Below are positions 1 to 6,557 of a stretch of 12,010 nucleotides of DNA, piece by piece. Both the position numbers and the translations under genes were made by a program. The notes beneath the pieces were generated by a model, which saw only the letters and a program-made list of their open reading frames with translations, was not told the origin of the DNA and searched no databases. The number at the start of each line of letters is the position of its first letter. The first letter of the stretch is position 1. Origin of the DNA: JACOTV01 sp964445135 (GTDB taxonomy: Bacteria > Patescibacteriota > Microgenomatia > UBA1406 > GWC2-37-13); assembly GCA_964445135.1 (NCBI GenBank), contig CAYUJW010000032.1, positions 1-12,010 on the forward strand, given 5' to 3'.

Positions 1-705
1 CACAAACACTCAGTAGGCATCTATATTGCCACAATGATTGCCATGGTCATAACGAGCATCTATTTAGTCCGTCCTTTTGTAGCTGAAGTTCAATATCAAC
101 GGGCAATTGCGCAGATTAACACGCAAAATATGGCTCAAACCAATAGGCTGCTTGGCGAATCTGTTCGGCTTGCTCCAAAGATCCCGCGTTATCATCAGGC
201 ATTATCACGTGCTCATATTATTGCCGCTGAAACCTTGGCACGCAGATCGCCGCTTGATGAGGCACAGTCGCAAATTCTCTCAACGTATATGCGCTCTGCA
301 ATTGCGCACGCCAAAGAGACAGTGCGCCTTGCTCCAGCATCAGCTGCCTCGTGGGCTGAGCTTGGCTATGTCTATTCTCGTTTTATCGGACCAATCCCCG
401 ATTCGGCACTTTGGGCACGAGCTTCATATGAGCGAGCAATTACCCTCAATCCAAATAATGCGGACTACCTGTTTGAGCTTGCTCGCTTACATGTATCACA
501 AAATGATGCTGAATCTGCCCTGTCTATTCTAAAAGTACATACAAAAAAGTTTCCCAAAGATCCACGATCACCGTTTTTGCTTGGTCAAATATATTCGACT
601 ATACGCACTCAAGATGCTCTCTATTGGTACGAAAAAGCAATGAAATTGGCTCGTGATGAAGATGAGTCACGCATAAAACAAGTAATTGCAGACCTGCAAA
701 AGTAA
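1..705 (+). CDS. Membrane-anchored TPR protein, C-terminal part (5' end outside window)
   Basis: The reading frame is open from base 1 with no stop, so the 234 visible codons are the C-terminal part of a longer protein; the ATG at 34 lies inside a membrane helix and is unlikely to be the true start. Residues about 5-24 of the visible part form a hydrophobic segment, followed by a long alpha-helical region with tetratricopeptide-like units. The clearest have an Ala-rich helix ending in 'RLAP' or 'TLNPNNADY' (about 95-115 and 139-166), then a third around 168-190 and a C-terminal one around 192-220 ('ALYWYEKAMKLA'). The layout (last membrane helix, then outward-facing TPRs) is that of the C-terminus of Wzy/O-antigen-ligase-type membrane proteins with TPR tails, but the diagnostic membrane part is not visible, so that link is inference. 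It converges on the M23 gene with only 14 bp between stop codons. Confidence 0.75.
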   Translation, partial: HKHSVGIYIATMIAMVITSIYLVRPFVAEVQYQRAIAQINTQNMAQTNRLLGESVRLAPKIPRYHQALSRAHIIAAETLARRSPLDEAQSQILSTYMRSAIAHAKETVRLAPASAASWAELGYVYSRFIGPIPDSALWARASYERAITLNPNNADYLFELARLHVSQNDAESALSILKVHTKKFPKDPRSPFLLGQIYSTIRTQDALYWYEKAMKLARDEDESRIKQVIADLQK

Positions 706-719
706 AAACGAATACGCAC

Positions 720-1787
720 TTACTGCAAGAAGCTCAGTGGATTCAAAAGTGCACCACCTTGACGAATCTCAAAGTGCAAATGTGGACCTGTGGAGCGCCC
801 CGTTGATCCCATGACTCCAATCTGAGATCCTTTCCCAACCACCTGACCAGGTGACGCTAATAGTTGCGACATGTGTCCATACAACGACTGATAGCCATTT
901 CCATGGTCAATGATAATATGGCAGCCATATCCCCAATCGATACATCCAGCATATGTCACCGTTCCCCCGTCTGCGGCAATAATTGGCGGAGAGCCGCCGC
1001 TGGCTATGTCAAGCGCCATGTGGTACCAAATCGGATACTGCGTGACTCCACCTGATGTTGGCCAAATAAAACTTGAGCTTCCTTTTGAGCCCGCCTGAAT
1101 GGCACCTGCATAATACCCGCCTGAATTTGGTGCTGCTGGCTTCTTTTGCTCAATAGTTCCCTCAGGCACAAAGATCGACTGACCAGTAGCCAAGGCGAAC
1201 GTCTCCAAATCTGAATAGTCATTAAACGGAAAGTTCACGATATTTTGTGCGTCAACATTGTACTTTTTTGCGATTGAGTATATCGTTTCTCCCGAATTAA
1301 CCTTGTGTACGATTCCTGTGCCGGGTGGAATATTGAGGGTTTCGCCTGGCTTTATAGTGTCAGTTTTCAGGCTGTTTTCCCACTTTATCGTGTCGATTGA
1401 GACGGCAAACTTTTTCGCAATTGAGGCAATGGTGTCTCCACCTTTTACCTCATATGCGACCACTTTATCACGAGGTTTTGAGGAAATAATAGTGCTCAGG
1501 GAGTTCTCATAGGGGTCGTAGCTAAATACTGACTGTTGATTCTCGGCCGCATCACGATCAACCTCGCTCGCAAATGGATTGTTTTCAGCAATAATTGGCC
1601 CGGCAATGACTGCCGTAATCACGAGCAAAAAGAGCGTGCTATTGATAAATGATGTTGAGTATTTACCGCGCTTTGCCAAGAGAAGCGCAACGATGGTATT
1701 TTTGACCATCTCAAACTTCTCACCGAAGCGAAGAGTCCGCATCGTGAGATACCGTTTCCAGAATAGAAAAAATGGGCGAAGATGCAT
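720..1787 (-). CDS. Membrane-anchored M23 metallopeptidase with two LysM domains
   Basis: A 355-residue cell-wall endopeptidase, predicted to cut peptidoglycan cross-bridges outside the membrane. Order: basic N-terminus, one membrane helix (about 50-67), a linker, LysM 1 (about 111-155, 'GDTIASIAKKF') and LysM 2 (about 160-209, 'GETIYSIAKKY') for glycan binding, a short Pro/Gly/Ser linker, then the M23 (LytM/lysostaphin) domain (about 245-355). Zinc ligands are all present: H256 and D260 in HMALD, and H338 in HLH (H336-L-H338), with the helper H305 in YGHMS, so it should be an active enzyme and not an EnvC-like degenerate form. C282 and C289 flank the GxxDWGYG loop and could form a disulfide. 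The start at 1787 has no Shine-Dalgarno; the in-frame ATG at 1709 has GGTGAG nine bases upstream and would still keep the membrane helix, so it is a serious alternative. It lies 73 bp downstream of the glutamate dehydrogenase gene on the same strand and has its own possible extended -10 element. Confidence 0.9.
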   Translation of the reverse strand: MHLRPFFLFWKRYLTMRTLRFGEKFEMVKNTIVALLLAKRGKYSTSFINSTLFLLVITAVIAGPIIAENNPFASEVDRDAAENQQSVFSYDPYENSLSTIISSKPRDKVVAYEVKGGDTIASIAKKFAVSIDTIKWENSLKTDTIKPGETLNIPPGTGIVHKVNSGETIYSIAKKYNVDAQNIVNFPFNDYSDLETFALATGQSIFVPEGTIEQKKPAAPNSGGYYAGAIQAGSKGSSSFIWPTSGGVTQYPIWYHMALDIASGGSPPIIAADGGTVTYAGCIDWGYGCHIIIDHGNGYQSLYGHMSQLLASPGQVVGKGSQIGVMGSTGRSTGPHLHFEIRQGGALLNPLSFLQ

Positions 1788-1802
1788 AAAACGACTGCAT
1801 AT

Positions 1803-1811
1803 ATTTTACCA
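1803..1811 (-). promoter_or_regulatory. Possible extended -10 promoter element of the M23 gene
   Basis: On the minus strand TGG-TAAAAT fits an extended -10 box (TGn then a TATAAT-like hexamer). The expected start of transcription falls roughly 9 bases before the ATG at 1787, giving a very short leader. No good -35 hexamer was found at 17 bp. Confidence 0.3.
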
Positions 1812-1829
1812 TACAGGCATATTGCACAC

Positions 1830-1859
1830 GTGCCGCCGAAGGTTTGACGTTACCGGCAC
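1830..1859 (-). other. GC-rich inverted repeat just after the glutamate dehydrogenase stop
   Basis: GTGCCG and CGGCAC form a perfect 6-bp GC-rich stem around an 18-base loop, beginning directly after the TGA stop of the dehydrogenase gene. No T-run follows, so it does not look like a standard intrinsic terminator. It could protect the mRNA 3' end or work together with Rho; both are inference. Confidence 0.3.
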
Positions 1860-1860
1860 T

Positions 1861-3198
1861 TCATGCTTTTTTGCTCACTCGCCCAATTGCCACTTCAAAT
1901 GCCGCTTTTTTCAAAGGAATTGCACGCGTTTTCGCACGTTCCCATATGTGTTGGAATGCCCGACCCATTTGCTCACCCAATCGACTATTCACATCTTCTT
2001 CGCTCCACACCTCAGCTTTAAGATTCTGCTGCCATTCAAAAAATGAAACAATGACACCCCCACTATTTGCCAGCACGTCAGGAATAATTGTCGTGCCTTT
2101 TTTGCTTAAGTACTGATAGGCCTCATCGCTTACTGGACCATTTGCCATTTCGATAATAAGCGGAGCGCGAATATTTTTCATATTTTGCTCAGTAATCACG
2201 CTCTCAAGGGCGCTTGGCACAAGCACATCAACTTCAAGCTCAAGCAATTGTTCATTGGTGATGATCTTTCCGGCATTTATGTCACACACACCACCTGCAC
2301 AATAACAGCCAGCCAGCGTGCCCTGCTTTTTCTTGCAGTCCATCACAAGCGGCACATCTAATGCCGAGCCATCTCTATTCATGATCCCGCTTTTACTGTC
2401 GGAGACGGCAATGACCTTTGCACCAAGCTCCGAAGCTATTTTTGCAAAATAATAGCCAACGTTTCCAAATCCTTGTACGGCAATTGTCATGTCTTCAATT
2501 CGTCGACCTGTTTTTTCCAAATACGCAACCATAGCCATCACTCCTCCTCGACCGGTTGCTTCGGTTCGACCCAAGCTTCCACCAAGTTCAATTGGCTTGC
2601 CCGTAAACGAACCGCGCCACTTGCTCAATGTCTGCTCATCAAGCTCACCCGGCTGCATATTATTTTTCTTCAGCATGAGCTTCACATACTCATCCACCAT
2701 CCAGCTCATAATCAGCCCATTGGTGTTGACGTCAGGGGCTGGGACATCTTGCTCATGTCCAACCACATCAAATAGCTCCCGTACATATCCTCGCGAGAGC
2801 CTTTCAAGCTCACCTTCAGAGAGCGTTTTTGGATCAACTACGATCCCACCTTTCCCACCGCCAAGCGGCAGTCCTGCCGCTGCACATTTGATCGTCATGA
2901 GAGTGGCTAAAGCTTGCACCTCGTCCTGATTTACACTGGCATGAAAACGTATTCCTCCCTTATATGGTCCAAGCGTGTTATCGTGCTGAACGCGAAAACC
3001 TCGAAATATTTCCGTGCGCCCATCATCCATGACGACGGGAATCTCAACAGAATGAATATCAAATGGATCGATCAAACGCTCAAGTGTTTGAGCGTCAATG
3101 TTCATGTCAACTGCCGCCTCACGCAACATCATTTGTGCGCTATCAAGCATCATTCTACCTGCGTTCATATGCGAGCTTTGTGCTGAGTTATGTTTCAT
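1861..3198 (-). CDS. gdhA: Glutamate dehydrogenase family (Glu/Leu/Phe/Val dehydrogenase)
   Basis: A 445-residue cytoplasmic enzyme interconverting glutamate with 2-oxoglutarate and ammonia using NAD(P). Length matches the hexameric bacterial type. N-terminal substrate domain: 'GPYKGG' (K80), K104, the catalytic lysine in PLGGGKGG (K116) and the catalytic aspartate in PAPDVNT (D156). Rossmann domain: TGRGG (215-219) and the dinucleotide loop GFGNVG (243-248). The C-terminal signature ANSGGVIVSFFEW (377-389) fits glutamate better than branched-chain or phenylalanine dehydrogenases, but substrate and cofactor choice cannot be fixed by eye. Oddity: between 'TLAG' and 'KIITNEQLLE' (about 298-310) there is an insertion rich in cysteine, CYC-x4-C (C298, C300, C305) with C288 just before; ordinary members have a short FPGA-type loop there. 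The start at 3198 has no Shine-Dalgarno but lies about 23 bases downstream of a predicted transcription start. The gene is probably transcribed alone or with the M23 gene. Confidence 0.9.
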   Translation of the reverse strand: MKHNSAQSSHMNAGRMMLDSAQMMLREAAVDMNIDAQTLERLIDPFDIHSVEIPVVMDDGRTEIFRGFRVQHDNTLGPYKGGIRFHASVNQDEVQALATLMTIKCAAAGLPLGGGKGGIVVDPKTLSEGELERLSRGYVRELFDVVGHEQDVPAPDVNTNGLIMSWMVDEYVKLMLKKNNMQPGELDEQTLSKWRGSFTGKPIELGGSLGRTEATGRGGVMAMVAYLEKTGRRIEDMTIAVQGFGNVGYYFAKIASELGAKVIAVSDSKSGIMNRDGSALDVPLVMDCKKKQGTLAGCYCAGGVCDINAGKIITNEQLLELEVDVLVPSALESVITEQNMKNIRAPLIIEMANGPVSDEAYQYLSKKGTTIIPDVLANSGGVIVSFFEWQQNLKAEVWSEEDVNSRLGEQMGRAFQHIWERAKTRAIPLKKAAFEVAIGRVSKKA

Positions 3199-3227
3199 AT
3201 AGTACTTATGTAATGGTCAAAACAAGA

Positions 3228-3259
3228 ATTATAACAAGCGCATGACAAGTCGGACCGAC
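3228..3259 (-). promoter_or_regulatory. Extended -10 promoter with palindrome at the -35 position, for glutamate dehydrogenase
   Basis: Minus-strand TGT-TATAAT (3228-3236) is a full-consensus extended -10. With 17-bp spacing the -35 would lie at 3251-3256, where there is no TTGACA but an odd-centred palindrome GTCGG-A-CCGAC (3249-3259). A perfect -10, a poor -35 and a palindrome on it is the usual arrangement for a regulated promoter; the regulator is unknown. Predicted leader is about 23 bases. Confidence 0.4.
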
Positions 3260-3359
3260 CAACATATTCCCAACCCATCACGCCAAGATCACCAGTATCT
3301 CACAGAGGAGTTCACACTTACTTGACAAATGAATGACACCAAGTGGAGGATTGTGCGAC

Positions 3360-4379
3360 TTATGTCATCGACTCAAGATATCGCTGCGCATCAAGCGCCG
3401 CAGCAACACCCTGCCCGGCAGCAGTAGATGCCTGTCGATATACATGATCTACACAGTCACCTGCAGCAAAAACCCCTTCCTCAGAGGTTGCCGTATCGTA
3501 GTAGTCACTTTTTTTTGCAACTCTCTCCAAAACGTGCGGTTCAATTTTGACGTTCCCCTTTAAAAAATCACTGGCCCACGAAGCAAATGTATATACATAC
3601 CCCTTTGCATCAAGTTGAATCTGATCTTTGATCAAGTCGGTGTCTGGTCGATGACCAATTGCAATAAAAAGGCCACCCAGTTCAAGCGAAGCGGGAACGC
3701 TCACTCCTTCTTTCGTCGCGGCAAGCTCGATACCCTCCACTTTTTGCTCACCATTTACTTTTGTGATTGCGGCATTCATGATAACTTCTATCTTCTCATG
3801 CTTTTTTACTCGCTCAAGCATGATTGGCGAGGCACGAAATTCTTCTCTGCGATGAATGAGATAGACTTTTGATGCAAAGTTTGTCAAGACAAGTGCTTCT
3901 TCCATTGCGGTATCGCCACCTCCAACCACGGCGACAACTTTATTCTTAAAGAAAAATCCGTCACATGTGGCGCATGCCGACACCCCTTTTCCACGCAACT
4001 TTGTTTCAGATTCAAGCCCAAGCCACAATGCCTTTGCGCCAAGCGCAATAATTACTGCCTTTGCCTGAACCTCACCTCCGTCATAGGTGATTTTATGTTC
4101 GTTTTTTGCAAAGCTTACTCCCAACACATTCTTATCAAGAATTTTTGTGCCAAACTCTTTCACCTGCGTTCTCATATTTTCAATGAGCTCTGGCCCCATT
4201 ATGTGGGAGATTCCAGGAAAATTCTCCACTTCGGTGGTAAGCATCAGTTGACCACCATACGGCGAGCCGGCAAATACGAGCGGCTCAAGTCCCGCACGTG
4301 ATGCATATAACGCAGCCGCCATCCCGGCAGGCCCACCGCCAATAATTACTATTTCTTCTTTTTTTACACTATCACTCAT
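3360..4379 (-). CDS. trxB: Thioredoxin reductase (FAD/NADPH) with an insertion before the FAD-binding end
   Basis: A 339-residue flavoprotein passing electrons from NADPH to thioredoxin. FAD-binding GGGPAG (14-19) follows a short N-terminus; redox centre C136-A-T-C139 in the typical ACATCDG context; NADPH loop VVGGGDTA (151-158) with the phosphate-binding HRR-x3-R pattern (176-182); second FAD motif GVFAAGDC (302-309), then the conserved 'YRQASTAAGQG' end. Compared from memory with E. coli TrxB, about 23 extra residues lie between GYV (260-262) and GVFAAGD (302): an aromatic and basic stretch including 'SDFLKGNVKIEPHVLERVAKK'-like residues at about 270-290. The catalytic core is unaffected. 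No Shine-Dalgarno precedes the ATG at 4379; a run of A/T precedes it. It lies 124 bp downstream of the csoR-like gene on the same strand, so cotranscription and redox-linked control are possible. A GTTCGAAC palindrome (4420-4427) in the gap could be an operator. Confidence 0.93.
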   Translation of the reverse strand: MSDSVKKEEIVIIGGGPAGMAAALYASRAGLEPLVFAGSPYGGQLMLTTEVENFPGISHIMGPELIENMRTQVKEFGTKILDKNVLGVSFAKNEHKITYDGGEVQAKAVIIALGAKALWLGLESETKLRGKGVSACATCDGFFFKNKVVAVVGGGDTAMEEALVLTNFASKVYLIHRREEFRASPIMLERVKKHEKIEVIMNAAITKVNGEQKVEGIELAATKEGVSVPASLELGGLFIAIGHRPDTDLIKDQIQLDAKGYVYTFASWASDFLKGNVKIEPHVLERVAKKSDYYDTATSEEGVFAAGDCVDHVYRQASTAAGQGVAAALDAQRYLESMT

Positions 4380-4444
4380 ATTTTTTTACGAAATATATTA
4401 ACAATAAACGTTGCAATTTGTTCGAACCAAGAATCAATTCTACA

Positions 4445-4492
4445 TCATAGCCATGCTGTAATGCTCACAAATTTACCTATATCAAATAGCAT
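4445..4492 (-). CDS. Possible 15-codon leader peptide between csoR-like gene and trxB
   Basis: ATG at 4492 to TGA at 4445 encodes MLFDIGKFVSITAWL. It is preceded by AGGAG overlapping the csoR-like stop codon, 8 bases before the ATG. That is one of the few well-placed Shine-Dalgarno sequences in the window, which is the only reason to list it. No homology is claimed; it may be chance. Confidence 0.15.
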   Translation of the reverse strand: MLFDIGKFVSITAWL

Positions 4493-4503
4493 CAAACTCT
4501 CTC

Positions 4504-4731
4504 CTATATGCGTAAGACTCGGGAGACAACTTGTTCAATTTTTTTACGTTCTTCTGGGGATTTTTTTGCACTCAGGCTGTCAATTACCAAATCTTTTGTT
4601 AGTGCGTCAATTGCCTTTTTGACAGCAGAAACTTGTTGCAATACATCACTGCACTCTCGGCCATTCTCAGCCATTTTTTGTATACCTCGTAGTTGACCGA
4701 CAATTCTGTTGATGCGTGCGCTCATTTCCAT
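4504..4731 (-). CDS. CsoR/FrmR/RcnR-family (DUF156) transcriptional repressor with incomplete metal site
   Basis: A 75-residue all-helical DNA-binding protein. The family signature is clear: 'RINRIVGQLRGIQKM' (6-20), then C27 in RECSDVLQQVSAVKKAID. These proteins form tetramers that release DNA on binding Cu(I), Ni, formaldehyde or persulfide, depending on subtype. Classical CsoR has C-x24-H-x3-C. Counting from C27, the His position is S52 and the second Cys position is K56, so only one ligand is left; CstR (two Cys) and FrmR (Cys and a distal His) patterns are also not met. It may sense a reactive small molecule through the single Cys, or something unlike a metal. The -10 box ends only 6 bases before the ATG at 4731, suggesting a leaderless mRNA; M3 (ATG at 4725) is an alternative start. 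No copper ATPase or CopZ lies nearby; the downstream neighbour is trxB, which hints at thiol chemistry (inference). Confidence 0.85.
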   Translation of the reverse strand: MEMSARINRIVGQLRGIQKMAENGRECSDVLQQVSAVKKAIDALTKDLVIDSLSAKKSPEERKKIEQVVSRVLRI

Positions 4732-4737
4732 ACCTAT

Positions 4738-4766
4738 ACTCTATACTAGTATGGGGTATATGTCAA
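4738..4766 (-). promoter_or_regulatory. Promoter with palindromic operator for the csoR-like gene
   Basis: Minus-strand TTGACA (4761-4766) is a perfect -35; 17 bp on lies TAGAGT (4738-4743), a weak -10. The spacer contains the perfect 10-bp palindrome ATACTAGTAT (4743-4752), next to CCCC. CsoR-family operators are typically pseudo-palindromes with C/G runs flanked by TA-rich ends, so this is a natural site for self-repression. Confidence 0.5.
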
Positions 4767-4808
4767 TGTCATATCTTGCAAGATCGGAAGCTTGTGCCTA
4801 TTGGGCAC

Positions 4809-4942
4809 TTATACACATAAAAGTTGAAATAACTTTACCGAAACAATATATGGTCATTGTGGATAACTTGCGTTATTTGAGTGGATGAGTAAAGTTATCC
4901 ACAAAAAACGAAAATGAGGCACAAATGAGTGAATGTGGATAG
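4809..4942. other. DnaA-box cluster: candidate replication origin or DnaA control region
   Basis: Exact matches to the DnaA box TTATNCACA lie at 4809-4817 (plus), 4858-4866 (minus) and 4895-4903 (plus), with an 8/9 match at 4934-4942 (minus, CTATCCACA) and a weak one at 4880-4888. The second and third sit in a perfect 13-bp inverted repeat, TTGTGGATAACTT (4857-4869) against its complement (4892-4904). ATAACTTTAC (4829-4838) is repeated inverted at 4889-4898, and ATGAG occurs three times between 4885 and 4929. With eight fixed bases, about 0.4 exact matches are expected by chance in 24,000 positions, so three in 95 bp is not random. The rest of the 401-bp gap has a small CGCAA-GCAA-TTGCG hairpin (4964-4977) and two AT-rich hairpins listed separately. 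No dnaA or dnaN is in the window. Confidence 0.5.
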
Positions 4943-5059
4943 TTTTAATGAAGGCTAGGATTACGCAAGCAATTGCGCGACTCTCAGAATATTGGAGGAT
5001 TTGTCTACCACGTGATGAAGAATGCCAAAGAGGCGCAGATATAGAAAATCAATATGACA

Positions 5060-5104
5060 TATAAACCAGGCTCAGTTTATACCTTTAGATATAGATTATA
5101 TCTA
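5060..5104. repeat. Two tandem perfect AT-rich hairpins downstream of rho
   Basis: TATAAAC (5060-5066) pairs with GTTTATA (5075-5081) across 8 bases; TAGATATA (5086-5093) pairs with TATATCTA (5097-5104) across a GAT loop. They lie 28-73 bp past the rho stop. Neither is followed by a clear T-run on the minus strand, so they are weak as terminators. As AT-rich, easily melted DNA beside the DnaA boxes they could also belong to an origin unwinding region. Both readings are inference. Confidence 0.45.
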
Positions 5105-5132
5105 CTATGATATGGTCTAAATACGCTCTTTT

Positions 5133-6440
5133 TTAGCTGGGATTGAGGGAGTTTAGGAACTCTTCGTTACTCTTTGTCTTTGACAGCTTATCAACGAGCA
5201 ATGTGATTCGCTCCTCTTCATTAAGAAGCCCAAGCATACGACGCAAGGTCGTTATCTTTTTATTGACTTCAGGTGAGAAGAGTAGCTCTTCATGTCGAGT
5301 ACCAGATCGCTCAACGTCAATTGAAGGATAAATACGCTTTTCAGCGAGCCTTCGATCAAGGTGAAGCTCCATATTACCTGTCCCCTTAAACTCTTCGTAT
5401 ATCAGGTTGTCCATACGTGATTCGGTATCAATAAGCGCTGTACCAATGATGGTCAAGCTGCCGCCTTCTTCACAGTTGCGCGCCGCGCCTAAGAATTTTT
5501 TGGCAGGAAACAATGCGGCTGGATCGATACCGCCTGACATACTTCGCCCAGTTCCTGCAACAGACATATTGAATGCTCGCGCAAGACGAGTGATAGAGTC
5601 AAGCAAAATAACCACATCCATACCCATTTCAACCAAGCGCTTCGCTCGATCAAGGGCTAAATTTGCGACTTTTACTTGCTGACGGGGTGATTCATCAAAG
5701 TTGGAGGCCGCTACCTCGCCGCGAATTGTGCGCTTGATATCAGTCACCTCTTCTGGACGCTCACCAATCAAAATTGCCATGAGATATGCATCAGGATGAT
5801 TTTTACTAATTGCAGTCGCAATCTCCTTTAAGAAGGTGGTTTTGCCAGCCTTAGGTTGCGAAACAACAAGCGCACGCTGACCAAATCCAATTGGTGAAAT
5901 AAGGTCTGTGATACGCATTGAGAGCACATCTGGCTCAGTTTCAAGCTTAATCATGCGCTCAGGGTGCAGCGAAGTAAGCTCATCAAAGTTGCTTCGATTC
6001 CGACTTTTCTCTTCAGTTGCATCAACTCCATTTACTTTCTTTATCAAAAGCAGACTGTGAAAACGCTCGCCTTCTTTTGGTGGTCGTGCCAATCCTTCAA
6101 CCATGTCTCCACGGCGAAGCCAAAAACGGCGAATTTGGGAAGTAGATACATAAATGTCTTTTTGAGGGTTTATTGCGTAATCTTGTCGCAAAAAACCATA
6201 GCCACCAACCGTTACATCAAGTACGCCGGTTGCGTTATAGCTCAGTTTTAAGTCTTCTTTGAGACGATCTTCAAGAAATGCTTCTTCGTGACCGCCAGCT
6301 TGTTCGGTTGTCGCCTCTCGAGGAGCTCTCGGAGCTGGGGAACTTGAGACACGGGGAGCTTCGCTTTTGGAAGCGTCAGCAGGCATATCGGCGTCGATCA
6401 TGCTACTAATATCGAGCACGTCGTCATGTTGGTTTGTCAT
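5133..6440 (-). CDS. rho: Transcription termination factor Rho
   Basis: A 435-residue ring-shaped hexameric RNA helicase that ends transcription of untranslated RNA. The first 50 or so residues are a variable, acidic and then Pro/Ser/Ala-rich extension in place of a full-size Rho N-terminal helical domain. The primary RNA-binding fold follows, with the RNP1-like 'GGYGFLR' (79-85). The motor domain has Walker A in QPKAGKTT (195-202), Walker B with D281 in VVILLDS, 'RLARAFN' (285-291), and the Rho-specific block 'GGSLTIIGTALIDTESRMD' (326-344) and EEFKGTGNMELHLDR (349-363) that holds secondary RNA-binding and inter-subunit residues. All core motifs are present, so it should be functional. No Shine-Dalgarno precedes the ATG at 6440. 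The region upstream is about 400 bp without protein genes and holds a structured RNA element on the same strand. Confidence 0.97.
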   Translation of the reverse strand: MTNQHDDVLDISSMIDADMPADASKSEAPRVSSSPAPRAPREATTEQAGGHEEAFLEDRLKEDLKLSYNATGVLDVTVGGYGFLRQDYAINPQKDIYVSTSQIRRFWLRRGDMVEGLARPPKEGERFHSLLLIKKVNGVDATEEKSRNRSNFDELTSLHPERMIKLETEPDVLSMRITDLISPIGFGQRALVVSQPKAGKTTFLKEIATAISKNHPDAYLMAILIGERPEEVTDIKRTIRGEVAASNFDESPRQQVKVANLALDRAKRLVEMGMDVVILLDSITRLARAFNMSVAGTGRSMSGGIDPAALFPAKKFLGAARNCEEGGSLTIIGTALIDTESRMDNLIYEEFKGTGNMELHLDRRLAEKRIYPSIDVERSGTRHEELLFSPEVNKKITTLRRMLGLLNEEERITLLVDKLSKTKSNEEFLNSLNPS

Positions 6441-6468
6441 AATGACTTTGGGAGAAAAAATAATAGAA

Positions 6469-6479
6469 ACGGTGACCGT
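6469..6479. promoter_or_regulatory. Palindrome ahead of rho
   Basis: ACGGT-G-ACCGT is an odd-centred perfect palindrome 29-39 bases before the rho start codon. It could be an operator or, in RNA, a small hairpin in the rho leader. No regulator can be named. Confidence 0.2.
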
Positions 6480-6526
6480 GATTGGCCACGAAAATACAAA
6501 GGTTAGATGGTTATTGCATCAGTCTG

Positions 6527-6532
6527 ATTATA
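6527..6532 (-). promoter_or_regulatory. Possible proximal -10 box for rho
   Basis: Minus-strand TATAAT lies in a perfect CTGATT-GTAT-AATCAG hairpin sequence (6523-6538). With 18-bp spacing a weak TTATTC is found as -35. It would give rho a leader of about 80 bases that excludes the structured RNA upstream. The -35 is poor, so this is tentative. Confidence 0.25.
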
Positions 6533-6557
6533 CAATCAGCAAAAAGATATGAATAAA

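Noticed and set aside
1579..2046. A 155-codon plus-strand frame opposite the M23 and glutamate dehydrogenase genes
   Set aside because: It is Cys/Phe/Arg-rich with no domain pattern and runs antisense across two well-supported genes and their gap; a shadow frame.
3299..3359. Terminator after trxB from ACTTG / CAAGT
   Set aside because: Only five base pairs with a long loop and no T-run; too weak to annotate.
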